Source: Firm-08 sp045546995 (GTDB lineage: Bacteria; Bacillota; Clostridia; Oscillospirales; QAKW01). From it: a stretch of 64,000 bases of DNA. The notes under the pieces are model-generated. The model was not told the origin of the DNA. It did no database searches and saw only the letters and a list, made by a program, of their open reading frames with translations. Of the stretch, positions 44,507-52,640 are shown in pieces; within the stretch, counting starts at the first letter, position 1; each line of letters opens with the position of its first letter. The translations under genes and the position numbers were made by a program. The stretch lies in NCBI GenBank assembly GCA_045546995.1, contig JAZQDW010000067.1:1-64000 (forward strand), written 5' to 3'.

Positions 44507-45028
44507 ATAGCTGACAAGTTCGTCCAGGGATTTGCGCTTTTTGGGGCGAAGCTTGTCTCCCTCGGCGGCGTAGCCTAACGTGATGACCAACCGCACCGGC
44601 GTGTTCAGATCGCAGGCCGTGCGGATCTTTTGATCGTCAAACCAGCCGAGGATACAGGTGGACAAGCCCTGCGCCGTTGCCTCGGCGGTAAGATAGGCAC
44701 TGAGAATGCCGATATCAATGGAACGGTAATCGTTCCCCTTGAGTTTGGCCCCAACGGCGGCTGTGCGCACGTAGGGGCGTTCGCTGATAACGATCAGTAC
44801 GGGGGCTTTGGCGGCAAATTTATTCATTCCCATACCCATAGTAGCGCCGGCCACGGTACGGGCAGTATCACCGGTACATACTGTTATATGATAGGGCTGA
44901 CCGTTGCAGGCAGAGGGAGCAAGGCGCGCCGCCTGCAGCACCGCCTCCAGCTTGTCCTGTTCCACCGACCGATCGGCATCATAAGCGCGGCAGGACTGCC
45001 GCAGACGTGCGATCTCTGAAAAATTCAT
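44501..45028 (-). CDS. Nitroreductase-family protein
   Basis: This 175-residue FMN-dependent oxidoreductase has the family start FSEIARLRQSCRAY and SACNGQPYHITV, and the later block DIGILSAYLTAEATAQGLSTC. Short length and the arginine-serine FMN-phosphate motif (RQSCR) fit the small nitroreductases. Substrates are typically quinones or nitro compounds in vitro; the physiological one is unknown. The start overlaps the patatin stop codon (ATGA), making it the last gene of a three-gene leftward operon. Confidence 0.9.
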   Translation of the reverse strand: MNFSEIARLRQSCRAYDADRSVEQDKLEAVLQAARLAPSACNGQPYHITVCTGDTARTVAGATMGMGMNKFAAKAPVLIVISERPYVRTAAVGAKLKGNDYRSIDIGILSAYLTAEATAQGLSTCILGWFDDQKIRTACDLNTPVRLVITLGYAAEGDKLRPKKRKSLDELVSYK

Positions 45029-45894
45029 AGTTCTTTCTCCTTTCGGGCGGCGATAAATGCCGTAATTTCTTCGAGTCGGCGTTTGCCTTCCGCCACACCC
45101 TCGTCATACACGCGCTGCAGGACGGCCGGGTCGTGCTCGATATGCCCGATCTGCAGGGGCGCAGACGGACGAATGACCAAAGCCTTCCCTGCCCTCTCCA
45201 GCGTTTCGATATAAGCAAGAGTTTCGTTATACACCGTATGGCGCTGTTGCATCGCCCGAACAATGCCGGGATGCTTTCGCAACAGCAGGCGCATCAACGG
45301 CACCAGCTTGTTGGGTTTTTTACGGTATCCGTCGGGTCGGGTCAAGATGATGATATTATGCCCATATCCCCGCTCCTCCAAAAACCGAATGGGAATAGAA
45401 TCGGCAATACCGCCGTCCAGATACGTCCTTCCTTCCAGTTTGACCGGCGTGGATACCAACGGCATCGAGGCAGAAGCACGCATCCATTCCAGCCCTTCCC
45501 GATCGCTACGCTCCAGCTTACGGTAGGTCGGCGCACCGCTGATCGTTTCGGTGCAGACCACGTAAAATTCGGTGGGATCGGCGGCAAAGGCATCGTTATC
45601 AAAGGGATCCAGCGTTTCGGGCAGCTCCCGATAGCAAAAATCTGCGCCGTACAAGTCCCCTGTTTTGATCAACGAGCGAAAGCTGCAAAACCGTGGGTCC
45701 TTACAATATTTTTTATTATAACGCAGTACCCGACCGATCTGTCGAGATTTATAATTACATCCAAAGGCCGCCCCTGCCGAAACGCCCACAATGGCATCCA
45801 CCGACAGGCCTGCCGTCAGCATTACGTCCAGCACACCGGCCGTAAACAGACCGCGCATGGCGCCGCCTTCCAAAACCATACCTGTTTTCATCAT
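45025..45894 (-). CDS. Patatin-like phospholipase
   Basis: This 289-residue protein is a patatin-like lipid acyl hydrolase. The oxyanion-hole motif GGAMRG (near 10-15), nucleophile Ser39 in GVSAG, and the catalytic Asp160 in DGGIADSIP form the Ser-Asp dyad. No signal peptide is visible, so it is cytoplasmic or membrane-associated. It is overlapped at both ends by its operon neighbours, the ABC exporter upstream and the nitroreductase downstream. Confidence 0.94.
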   Translation of the reverse strand: MMKTGMVLEGGAMRGLFTAGVLDVMLTAGLSVDAIVGVSAGAAFGCNYKSRQIGRVLRYNKKYCKDPRFCSFRSLIKTGDLYGADFCYRELPETLDPFDNDAFAADPTEFYVVCTETISGAPTYRKLERSDREGLEWMRASASMPLVSTPVKLEGRTYLDGGIADSIPIRFLEERGYGHNIIILTRPDGYRKKPNKLVPLMRLLLRKHPGIVRAMQQRHTVYNETLAYIETLERAGKALVIRPSAPLQIGHIEHDPAVLQRVYDEGVAEGKRRLEEITAFIAARKEKEL

Positions 45895-47630
45895 TCTTCT
45901 GCGATCAGATCATTATCACGGAATTGCAGAGCGTATAGATCCTTATACGTTCCGCCGGCTGCCATCAATTCCTCGTGGGTGCCCCGTTGGGTGATCTTTC
46001 CGTCAACTACCACGGCGATCTCGTCCGCATTGCGGATGGTGGACAGACGATGGGCGACCACCAGAGTGGTACGGCCCTTACACAACTCATCGAGCGCCTG
46101 CTGGATCAATACCTCGGTGGTATTATCCAGCGCGCTGGTGGCCTCGTCCAAAATCAAAATGGCCGGATCCTTCAAAAACACGCGAGCGATGCTCAACCGT
46201 TGCTTTTGACCGCCGGAAAGCTTTACGCCACGTTCACCGATCTCGGTATCATAGCCGTTTTCCAGCGTCATCACGTAATCGTGAATTTTGGCCTGTTTGG
46301 CGGCGGTGATCATCTCCTCCTCGGTGGCGTCGGGGCGACCGTACATAATGTTCTCCCGAATGGTGCCCACAAACAAAAATACGTCCTGCTGTACGATGCC
46401 GATATTCCGCCGCACCGAATCCAGCGTCAGTTTGCGCAGGTCGGTGCCGTCAATGCAGATACTGCCGCCATCCTCCCCGAGCTGATAAAAGTTGGGCAAA
46501 AGATGGCACAGGGTGGTTTTACCGCCGCCCGAGGGGCCGACCAACGCCAGCTTACGGCCGGGGGCCAGATGCAGATCAATATGATGCAGTACCTCATTTT
46601 CCTCTTCATAGGCGTAGCAAACGTCCTTGAATTCGATCTCACCACGGACGTTTTCCAACGGTATCGCATCGGGAGCATCCTGCTCGGCCGGCTCCTCCAT
46701 GACCTCCACAAAGCGTTTAAAGCCGCTGACACCGTTTTGAAATTGCTCCATGAAGCCGATAAGGGTAGTCACGGGGTTGATAAACAAATTGACCGATACG
46801 ATAAAGGTGGAATAATCACCGAAGGAGATCCGTCCGGCGTAGAGAAACAGGCCGCCGGCAATCAGAATAAACACGTTAAATACGTCGGTCACAAAGGTGG
46901 TGGAGGAATGAAACTTCGCCATGGCGTGATACGCCCGACGGGAGGAATCCACAAATTCCTCATCCCCCACCCCGAATTTTTCGATTTCACGCTCGGCATT
47001 GGTATAGGCCTTCGTCACGCGGATGCCGGTGACACTGCTTTCCACCGCCGCATTGATGGTGGCATTGCTTTTGCGCCGATCATCAAAGGCCAGGCGCATT
47101 GCCTTGCGATAATGCATAGTCACCGCCATCAAAATGGGCACGCAGGTGAAGATGATCAGCGTCAATATCCAATCAATGGACATCAGATAGGCAAAGGACA
47201 GCACGATCATCACCGTACAGATCAGCAGATTTTCCGGGCCGTGATGCGCCAGTTCGCACACCTCGAACAGATCGCTGGTGATACGGGTCATAATTCGTCC
47301 CGTTTCGTTTTGATCGTAAAAGCGGAACGGCAGTCTTTCCAGATGGGCAAACAGATCCTTCCGCATCTGCGACTGCATCCGTACGCCGATGACGTGGCCA
47401 TAATATTGCACAAAATACCGCAAAAACATCCGCACCACGTACAGCGCCAGCACGATAACGCCGGCAATAACGATAGTGGTATACATCTTTTGCGGGATAT
47501 ATTCATTGAGCATCTTATTGGTGACGATGGGATAGACCATACCGATCACCGAGATCATCAGCGCCGCCAGCATATCGAATATCAGCATTTTAATATGCGG
47601 TTTATAGTAGGCGATAAAACGTTTAAGCAT
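45891..47630 (-). CDS. ABC transporter, exporter type, fused TMD-NBD
   Basis: This 579-residue half-transporter has a type I exporter membrane domain (six helices, about 1-310) and an ATPase domain. Walker A is GPSGGGKTT, the signature LSGGQKQRLS, and Walker B leads into DEATSALD. It should work as a homodimer exporting lipids, peptides or drugs. The ATG at 47630 has AGGAGG upstream; the frame is open for ten more codons. It is the first gene of the operon with patatin and nitroreductase. Confidence 0.94.
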   Translation of the reverse strand: MLKRFIAYYKPHIKMLIFDMLAALMISVIGMVYPIVTNKMLNEYIPQKMYTTIVIAGVIVLALYVVRMFLRYFVQYYGHVIGVRMQSQMRKDLFAHLERLPFRFYDQNETGRIMTRITSDLFEVCELAHHGPENLLICTVMIVLSFAYLMSIDWILTLIIFTCVPILMAVTMHYRKAMRLAFDDRRKSNATINAAVESSVTGIRVTKAYTNAEREIEKFGVGDEEFVDSSRRAYHAMAKFHSSTTFVTDVFNVFILIAGGLFLYAGRISFGDYSTFIVSVNLFINPVTTLIGFMEQFQNGVSGFKRFVEVMEEPAEQDAPDAIPLENVRGEIEFKDVCYAYEEENEVLHHIDLHLAPGRKLALVGPSGGGKTTLCHLLPNFYQLGEDGGSICIDGTDLRKLTLDSVRRNIGIVQQDVFLFVGTIRENIMYGRPDATEEEMITAAKQAKIHDYVMTLENGYDTEIGERGVKLSGGQKQRLSIARVFLKDPAILILDEATSALDNTTEVLIQQALDELCKGRTTLVVAHRLSTIRNADEIAVVVDGKITQRGTHEELMAAGGTYKDLYALQFRDNDLIAEE

Positions 47631-47904
47631 CTGATTCCTCCTGTCTTGTTCATTGATCACGTCGATTTATTCTTATAAGTTAATTATAAAAAAATTATAA
47701 CATATTGCGCAAAAGTTTTGCAATAAAAAGTAGGCAAAGCGCACTTAAAAAAAGAAAGCCAACAGCCGTCGTATCTCATCAAGGTGCAAGAGGGTTTATG
47801 CACGGCTATGCCGTGATGATATGCGGGGCCTGCGGCTTGGATAAAAAAAGAACAGCTAAACGGTGCGTAAAGCATGATAAGAAAAGCGATTAGGTGCGTA
47901 AATC
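47631..47904. other. Intergenic region without recognised gene
   Basis: Upstream region of the ABC exporter operon. A small hairpin CACGGC-TAT-GCCGTG near 47801-47815 is the only structure I see. Short open frames here have no good ribosome binding site. Confidence 0.4.
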
Positions 47905-48381
47905 CTATCTTTGATTGAATGTAGATAACTCCTCACACTTGGGATATCTTTTCAGATAGCCATCTATGATAGCCTTATCCCTACTAATAATGAGAGTCCA
48001 CGAACTGTCACAAGGGACAATTTCTACAGAGGAAAGCGGATGTTGGAGAGATACTGGATTTTGATAATACCCATTATAATCTTCGGCAGACGGCAATGGA
48101 TATTTTAAGACTTCTTCAACTGTGATATTTTTAGGAAAACCGCAAAAACATCCCCAAATCCATTGAAAATCCTCTTGTTCAATTATAGCAGATAATTCAT
48201 CACCCGAAAACCAACAATACTCTTGATCAAGCAGTTTTTTGATATCCTTATTCCGTGGATAACATACACCATCCGTAATAAGCCAATTATATTGCAGTTG
48301 TGCATTGTTAATTGCCTGAAAAACCTTGCTCATATAAGTGTAGTATTTATGATTTCTCCTATCAACAATGCCATATGTCAT
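47905..48381 (-). CDS. Hypothetical protein
   Basis: I do not recognise this 158-residue soluble protein. The ATG at 48381 follows AAAGGAG and overlaps the previous stop codon (ATGA), so it is coupled to the four-helix bundle gene. Notable features are an aromatic-rich middle part (FQWIWGCFCGFP) and a DSSWTLIISRD strand near the C-terminus. The general look, with acidic short repeats and no catalytic motif, is like that of small immunity or DUF proteins. Composition is AT-rich. Confidence 0.72.
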   Translation of the reverse strand: MTYGIVDRRNHKYYTYMSKVFQAINNAQLQYNWLITDGVCYPRNKDIKKLLDQEYCWFSGDELSAIIEQEDFQWIWGCFCGFPKNITVEEVLKYPLPSAEDYNGYYQNPVSLQHPLSSVEIVPCDSSWTLIISRDKAIIDGYLKRYPKCEELSTFNQR

Positions 48382-48731
48382 CTTACATTCTCCTTTGCAG
48401 TTCGGCAGGATGCGATCAGCATTGCTCTTAACGAAGTACACTTTGCAGAAAGTGTTTTATAAGTTTGTTCGTCAATGTATTTTGTTCTGTACAAAAGTTC
48501 AAGCCAGTAACCTGTTTCGCTTGCTTCTTTTAAGGCGATTTCAAGCTTGGAAATAAAATCCTTCTTGCCTTGTGCATACTGTGTTTCGTGGATGTTGGCA
48601 CCAATGCTTGTACCACTTCTGCCGATTTGATTGGAAACGATAGATTCCTTGACAGATTTTAATTTTTTTACCAATTCAATTATATCAACTGAGAATTCCA
48701 TAGAAAGTTCCCTAAGTTTTGATTCTGACAT
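48378..48731 (-). CDS. Four-helix bundle protein (S23/Avd-like)
   Basis: This 117-residue protein matches the four-helix bundle family once annotated as 23S rRNA intervening-sequence protein. Conserved segments are NQIGRSGTSIGANIHETQYA, KDFISKLEIALKEASETGYWLELL, and the C-terminal TSLRAMLIAS. Related proteins include Avd, the accessory protein of diversity-generating retroelements, but no reverse transcriptase or variable-repeat pair is present in this window. The ATG at 48731 follows GCGAGGTGTATT. Function of stand-alone members is unknown. Confidence 0.88.
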   Translation of the reverse strand: MSESKLRELSMEFSVDIIELVKKLKSVKESIVSNQIGRSGTSIGANIHETQYAQGKKDFISKLEIALKEASETGYWLELLYRTKYIDEQTYKTLSAKCTSLRAMLIASCRTAKENVR

Positions 48732-48786
48732 AATATACACCTCGCTTTTCAATATTATATCGCATAATTGGATTGTTTGTAAATAA

Positions 48787-48915
48787 GTGATAAGTGATGC
48801 AGCTACGCTGTGATAGGTGATGCGATGCGTTCCATTCACGCGCCGCAGGCGTGCATCACGGGCGACGCCTGCATCACGCACGCAGTGCGCATCACGTTCC
48901 GAAGGAACGCATCAC
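48787..48915. repeat. Hairpin array 1 with GTGATnn/nnATCAC linkers
   Basis: Short hairpins are separated by a constant heptamer. The left half has GTGATAA (48787), GTGATGC (48794), GTGATAG (48810) and GTGATGC (48817). The right half has GCATCAC at 48853, 48871, 48889 and 48909. Hairpins between them are unrelated in sequence, for example GGCGACGCC, GCACGCAGTGC and GTTCCGAAGGAAC. The same plan is found at 59397-59569. Confidence 0.8.
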
Positions 48916-48917
48916 GC

Positions 48918-48958
48918 AAAGAAACCTGATTTGTCTGGTAGACAAATCAGGTTTCTTT
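48918..48958 (-). terminator. Terminator of the tRNA cluster
   Basis: An 18-bp perfect stem (AAAGAAACCTGATTTGTC and complement) with a 5-nt loop lies just after the leftward tRNA-Val gene. The minus-strand T-run is short, but the stem is very strong. Confidence 0.75.
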
Positions 48959-48960
48959 GT

Positions 48961-49036
48961 TGGTGGGAGTAACAGGACTCGAACCTGTGACCCCTTGCAC
49001 GTCAAGCAAGTGCTCTACCAGCTGAGCTATACTTCC
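48961..49036 (-). tRNA. tRNA-Val (GAC)
   Basis: The minus strand folds as a tRNA with loop TTGACGT (anticodon GAC, valine), D-loop AGCTCAGCTGG, T-arm GTTCGAG and an encoded CCA end. The acceptor stem pairs GGAAGTA with TACTCCC, leaving an A-C mismatch at position 3-70. Confidence 0.93.
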
Positions 49037-49159
49037 ATTTTGTACTATGTTATTATATCACACTTTTTTGAAAATGCAATACCTTTTTTAAAAAAGTGAT
49101 CGAAAGTCGCTGTATCGCCTGCGGCGAGACAGCTCTGCGCGAACTGCAGACTGCGACCA

Positions 49160-49195
49160 AAAGAAAAAGCATCCCGATAGGGATGCTTTTTCTTT
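49160..49195 (-). terminator. Terminator-like hairpin within the tRNA cluster
   Basis: AAAGAAAAAGCATCCC pairs with GGGATGCTTTTTCTTT around a GATA loop. It follows tRNA-Val (TAC) on the minus strand and may partly terminate or separate the transcript. Confidence 0.75.
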
Positions 49196-49271
49196 TGGTG
49201 GAAGTTACAGGGCTCGAACCTGTGACCCTCTGCTTGTAAGGCAGATGCTCTCCCAGCTGAGCTAAACTTCC
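49196..49271 (-). tRNA. tRNA-Val (TAC)
   Basis: The anticodon stem TCTGC / GCAGA encloses CTTACAA (anticodon TAC, valine). The acceptor stem GGAAGTT / AACTTCC is perfect and CCA is encoded. Confidence 0.95.
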
Positions 49272-49279
49272 GTGGGATA

Positions 49280-49354
49280 TGGTGACCCGGACGGGAATCG
49301 AACCCGTGTTACCGCCGTGAAAGGGCGGTGTCTTAACCGCTTGACCACCGGGCC
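49280..49354 (-). tRNA. tRNA-Glu (TTC)
   Basis: The anticodon stem CCGCC / GGCGG encloses CTTTCAC (anticodon TTC, glutamate). The acceptor stem is GGCCCGG / CCGGGTC with one G-T pair, and CCA is encoded. Confidence 0.95.
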
Positions 49355-49358
49355 AAAA

Positions 49359-49435
49359 TGGTAGCGGCAGCGGGATTCGAACCTGCGACCAATCGGGTAT
49401 GAACCGAGTACTCTAGCCAACTGAGCTATGCCGCC
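49359..49435 (-). tRNA. tRNA-Met (CAT)
   Basis: The anticodon loop TTCATAC gives CAT. The acceptor stem starts GGCGGCA and pairs with TGCCGCT (final position G-T). CCA is encoded. The 5' end pairs, and the anticodon stem lacks the three GC pairs of initiators, so it is an elongator Met or, if lysidine-modified, Ile. Confidence 0.93.
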
Positions 49436-49473
49436 ATATATTCGGCCGCTTGATTTCTCAACGGCGCTCGTAT

Positions 49474-49502
49474 ATCTTACTACAACTCGGCAACTTTGTC
49501 AA
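49474..49502 (-). promoter_or_regulatory. Promoter of the tRNA cluster
   Basis: Reading leftward, TTGACA and TAAGAT are separated by exactly 17 bp, about 40 bp upstream of tRNA-Met. Confidence 0.85.
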
Positions 49503-49520
49503 CAGTTTTTTAAAAAAAAA

Positions 49521-49548
49521 TTGATTTTTTTCATTTATATGGTATAAT
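49521..49548 (+). promoter_or_regulatory. Promoter of the dus gene
   Basis: TTGATT (49521-49526) and TATAAT (49543-49548) are 16 bp apart, 34 bp upstream of the start codon. Confidence 0.7.
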
Positions 49549-49581
49549 GTTAGCGCAATCAACAGGAAATGGTATGGATAT

Positions 49582-50538
49582 ATGACGTTTAAACAACAAC
49601 CGATCTTTTTAGGCCCGATGGCGGGCAACGGCGATTACGCCTTTCGGCGGATCTGCAAGGAGGCGGGCGCCGATTTTGTAGTCACCGAAATGATCAGCGC
49701 AAAGGCCGTATTTTACCACGACAAAAAAACAAAGTTATTGGCTAACATACGGGCGGATGAGCGACCCTGTTTTTTACAGTTGTTCGGCTCGGAGGAACAA
49801 TGTCTGGACTACGCCGTTAAGGAGCTGGAGGAGGAATTTTCTCCCGAAGGCTTTGACATCAATATGGGTTGCCCTGCCCCCAAGATCTTCAACAACGGTG
49901 AGGGCAGTGCCCTATTGCAGGATCTGCGCAAGGCAGAACGAGTGCTGGGCGCCGTGCGGCGCGCCACAAAGTTGCCCGTAAGCGTCAAAATGCGGCTGGG
50001 CGTGGCAACGGGAGATTACGTTGCCGTGGAGGCAGCAAAGTGCTTTGAGGCGGCCGGCGCGGATTTTTTGGCCGTACACGGCCGTTACAGAGAGCAATAT
50101 TACAGCGGCAAAGCGGATTGGAACAAAATCGCCCCCGTCAAGGCCGCCGTCAACATCCCCGTCATTGCCAACGGCGATATTACCACGGTGCAAGACTATC
50201 GGGACGTTTTGAAGGTCACCGGTGCCGACGGCATTATGGTGGCAAGAGGCGCGTTGGGCGACCCCCATTTATTCACCCGTCTTGCCGCCTGGAGAGACAG
50301 CGGCGCCGTGCTTGCCCCCCAACCCCTTGCCCAACGGCTGGAGACCGCCCTGCAGCAGTTGGATCTGGCCATTGCCGACAAGGGCGAAAAGGCGGCTGTT
50401 TTGGAAATGCGTAAGCATCTTTTATGGTACGTTAAAGGCGTCCGCGGCGCCGCCGCTTATAAAAACCGATGCTGTAAGGTCACCACGCGGGCTGAATGCG
50501 TGGCGTTATTGACCCAAATTGCAGAGAACAACAAATAA
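49582..50538 (+). CDS. dus: tRNA-dihydrouridine synthase
   Basis: This 318-residue FMN enzyme reduces uridine to dihydrouridine in the tRNA D-loop. It begins FLGPMAGNGDYAFRRIC, has Cys97 in the catalytic motif NMGCPAPK, and FMN-phosphate blocks VHGRYREQYYSG, IANGDI and GIMVARGALGDP. The C-terminal helical domain carries KHLLWYVKGVRGAA, which fits the DusB-like group of Firmicutes. It stands directly beside the divergent tRNA cluster. Confidence 0.95.
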   Translation: MTFKQQPIFLGPMAGNGDYAFRRICKEAGADFVVTEMISAKAVFYHDKKTKLLANIRADERPCFLQLFGSEEQCLDYAVKELEEEFSPEGFDINMGCPAPKIFNNGEGSALLQDLRKAERVLGAVRRATKLPVSVKMRLGVATGDYVAVEAAKCFEAAGADFLAVHGRYREQYYSGKADWNKIAPVKAAVNIPVIANGDITTVQDYRDVLKVTGADGIMVARGALGDPHLFTRLAAWRDSGAVLAPQPLAQRLETALQQLDLAIADKGEKAAVLEMRKHLLWYVKGVRGAAAYKNRCCKVTTRAECVALLTQIAENNK

Positions 50539-50539
50539 A

Positions 50540-50586
50540 GCAGGCTGTCAAAGTGGTGAAACGACTTTTTGACAGCCCGCTTTTTA
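50540..50586. terminator. Terminator between dus and the cupin gene
   Basis: A long stem formed by AGCAGGCTGTCAAA and TTTGACAGCCCGCTT (one mismatch) is followed by TTTATTT. It serves the convergent dus and cupin genes. Confidence 0.75.
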
Positions 50587-50985
50587 TTTACATAGAGCGA
50601 CGATCTGCGCCTTTTGCTCCTCGGTAAGATCCACAATGGGAGAATTGGACAGGCCCGTTTCAATATTTTCTACCACCACGACGGCGGTGCCGGGCTCCAG
50701 AATATGGGTGTGCCACACGCCTTTTTTGACGTTGTAATATTGCAATGGCTCCATAGACACGCCGTGGATCTCCCCCGGAGCATCCCCGTCCCCTGCTTCA
50801 ATCAACGTACATTTGCCCTGCAGCAGAATAAATACCTCGTCGGTCAGCGTATGCTTTTGCAGGTAGGAAACGCCGTCCGGGGAAGTTTTGTAGCTATCCT
50901 TTAAGATGGCGGCGGTCCAGCCACCGAATTCCACCAAACGCTTGTACCCCTCTCCCGGATGGGAAACGATCTCGATCATTGCCAT
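50584..50985 (-). CDS. Cupin-fold protein
   Basis: This 133-residue protein is a single-domain cupin. Motif 1 is reduced (HTLTDEVFILLQGKCTL) and motif 2 is GVWHTHILEPGTAVVVVE. Metal-binding histidines are partly present (His at HTLTDE; His at WHTH). The ATG at 50985 follows AGGAGG; the longer frame upstream is not supported. Relatives include ureidoglycolate lyase-like and sugar-binding cupins, but the ligand is unknown. Confidence 0.83.
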   Translation of the reverse strand: MAMIEIVSHPGEGYKRLVEFGGWTAAILKDSYKTSPDGVSYLQKHTLTDEVFILLQGKCTLIEAGDGDAPGEIHGVSMEPLQYYNVKKGVWHTHILEPGTAVVVVENIETGLSNSPIVDLTEEQKAQIVALCK

Positions 50986-51028
50986 ATTAAACCCTCCTTT
51001 TTTAATATTATACACAACGGAGGGAAGA

Positions 51029-51057
51029 TTGACAAGTACCGCGGGATATGATATCAT
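51029..51057 (+). promoter_or_regulatory. Promoter of mntP-rlmA
   Basis: TTGACA (51029-51034) and TATCAT (51052-51057) are separated by 17 bp, close upstream of the mntP start codon. The leader is too short for a yybP-ykoY manganese riboswitch, which often precedes mntP. Confidence 0.75.
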
Positions 51058-51084
51058 ATTAAAGTTTTTAAAGGAGAGTGTAAA

Positions 51085-51690
51085 ATGAGCATTTTTGAGA
51101 TACTGGTACTGGGCGTCGCCTTTTCCATGGACGCCTTTGCCGTAGCCATCTGCAAGGGTTTGTCCGTGCAAAAGATGAAACTGCAGCACGCACTGACCGT
51201 CGGCGCATACTTTGGTATTTTTCAGGGTGTGATGCCCGCCCTTGGCTATTTGATGGCATTTAAATTTGAAAGAATGATCAATTCCTTTTCCCACTGGATC
51301 GCCTTTGTTCTATTGGCGTTAATCGGCGCCAATATGATCAAGGAGGCGCTGGACAAGGAGGAGGAGTGCTGTAACGCCTCCTTTGGCTTCCGCACCATGC
51401 TGCCGCTGGCCGTTGCCACCAGCATCGATGCATTGGTGGGCGGCGTTAGCTTCGCCTTTGCCGGGATGACCCCCGCTTTTTTATTGGTGGCCGTATCCAC
51501 CATTGCGGTCATGACCTTCACCTTCTCCGCCATTGGTGTAAAGGTGGGCAATATGTTTGGCGCAAAATACAAAAACAAGGCCGAGCTGGCCGGCGGCATT
51601 GCGTTGATCGTTATCGGCATCAACGTGGTGCTCAACCGTTACGGCATCGGCAGTGATGCGCTGATTGAATGGATTAAAGGATTGTTTTAA
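51085..51690 (+). CDS. mntP: Manganese efflux pump MntP
   Basis: This 201-residue membrane protein exports Mn(II). It has six helices and the two inverted-repeat motifs with aspartates needed for transport, FSMDAFAVAICKG near 14-26 and ATSIDALVGGVSFA near 112-125. AAAGGAG precedes the ATG. The rlmA-like gene starts 1 nt after its stop codon, so the two are co-transcribed. Confidence 0.94.
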   Translation: MSIFEILVLGVAFSMDAFAVAICKGLSVQKMKLQHALTVGAYFGIFQGVMPALGYLMAFKFERMINSFSHWIAFVLLALIGANMIKEALDKEEECCNASFGFRTMLPLAVATSIDALVGGVSFAFAGMTPAFLLVAVSTIAVMTFTFSAIGVKVGNMFGAKYKNKAELAGGIALIVIGINVVLNRYGIGSDALIEWIKGLF

Positions 51691-51691
51691 G

Positions 51692-52510
51692 ATGGAGCAT
51701 TTTATTTGTCCGGTTTGCGGAGAAAACTTAACAGAGAGCGCACACGAGTTTCGTTGCGGCAACAACCATTGCTTTGACCGGGCTAAAAGCGGATACGTAA
51801 ATCTCCTGCGCAGTCAGGTCTCGGGCAAAAAGCGGCACGGCGACGACAAGCTGATGATTCGCGCCCGCACCGATTTTTTGGAAAAAGGATACTATCAACC
51901 GCTGTTGGACGGCATTTTGGAAATTTGTGACCGTCTACAGGACAGAAAGGTACATATCTGTGACATTGGTTGCGGTGAAGGATGGTACACCGACGGTGTT
52001 TTCCGTCATCTGCGGACGCAGGACAAGGTGGTACAGATGGAGGGCATCGACATTTCCAAGGATGCGCTGACCGCCGCCGCCAAACGCAACGAAAAGATCG
52101 GCTTTGCCGTGGCCAGCATTTCCGCCCTGCCCATTGCCGACGAAAGCGTAGATCTGCTGCTGAATTTATTTGCGCCCTTTGACGAGGGCGAATATGCCCG
52201 TGTGCTGAAAAAGGGCGGCATCTGGCTGAAAGCCATTCCGTTGGAGCGACATCTGTTCGGTCTGAAGGCCGCCATCTATGAAAGGCCATATGAAAACGAG
52301 GTCAAAACAGAGGAGCATCCCGGCTTTACGTTAACAGAAACCAAGAAGATCCGCTATAGCATCACCTTGAGCGGCGAGGACAAGGGTAATTTATTCCGTA
52401 TGACCCCCTATTACTACAAAACCGGCAAAGAGGATCAGCAGAAACTGGAAAATGCGGAAAGTATTACCACAGAGATCGAGTTTGCCCTGTTGTGCTATCA
52501 AAAGCAGTGA
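51692..52510 (+). CDS. RlmA-type 23S rRNA guanine methyltransferase
   Basis: This 272-residue protein has an N-terminal zinc finger (CPVCGENL and C-x4-C in the following strand) ending FDRAKSGYVNLL, and a SAM-dependent methyltransferase domain with ICDIGCGEGWYTD as motif I. This combination is typical of RlmA(I)/RlmA(II), which methylate G745 or G748 in 23S rRNA; RlmA(II) members can affect tylosin sensitivity. Which position is modified cannot be decided. It is co-transcribed with mntP. Confidence 0.9.
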   Translation: MEHFICPVCGENLTESAHEFRCGNNHCFDRAKSGYVNLLRSQVSGKKRHGDDKLMIRARTDFLEKGYYQPLLDGILEICDRLQDRKVHICDIGCGEGWYTDGVFRHLRTQDKVVQMEGIDISKDALTAAAKRNEKIGFAVASISALPIADESVDLLLNLFAPFDEGEYARVLKKGGIWLKAIPLERHLFGLKAAIYERPYENEVKTEEHPGFTLTETKKIRYSITLSGEDKGNLFRMTPYYYKTGKEDQQKLENAESITTEIEFALLCYQKQ

Positions 52511-52539
52511 GGATATGCCGATAACAGAAGATACCACTT

Positions 52540-52571
52540 CCCCCTTATTCAAAATAAGGGGGCTCTTTTTT
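52540..52571 (+). terminator. Terminator of mntP-rlmA
   Basis: A perfect 10-bp stem CCCCCTTATT / AATAAGGGGG with a 3-nt loop is followed by CTCTTTTTTG. Confidence 0.88.
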
Positions 52572-52640
52572 GCTCAAAAACAGGGCGGGAGAAAATCTCC
52601 CGCCCCGTTTAAGTTTTTCTAAGTCAGAGAACCGTCCCCT
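52570..52640 (-). terminator. Inverted copy of the terminator repeat unit
   Basis: The stem AAACGGGGCGGGAGA / TCTCCCGCCCTGTTT (52578-52610) faces left and is followed by a T-run. It is preceded on the minus strand by AAACTTAAAC-type sequence and a GGGACGGTTCTCTGA REP core. The same unit in the other orientation ends the lipoprotein gene at 44.4 kb. Confidence 0.8.

Noticed and set aside
48378..48731. The Avd-like four-helix bundle protein as a sign of a diversity-generating retroelement.
   Set aside because: No reverse transcriptase and no template/variable repeat pair is visible within the window; stand-alone members are common.
49090..49159. A third hairpin array between the two tRNA-Val genes (GTGATCG followed by TCGCC-GGCGA).
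   Set aside because: Only one linker-like GTGAT and one clear hairpin are present; it may be a relic but cannot be supported.
50986..51084. A yybP-ykoY manganese riboswitch ahead of mntP.
   Set aside because: Only about 30 bases separate the -10 box from the start codon, too short for this riboswitch.
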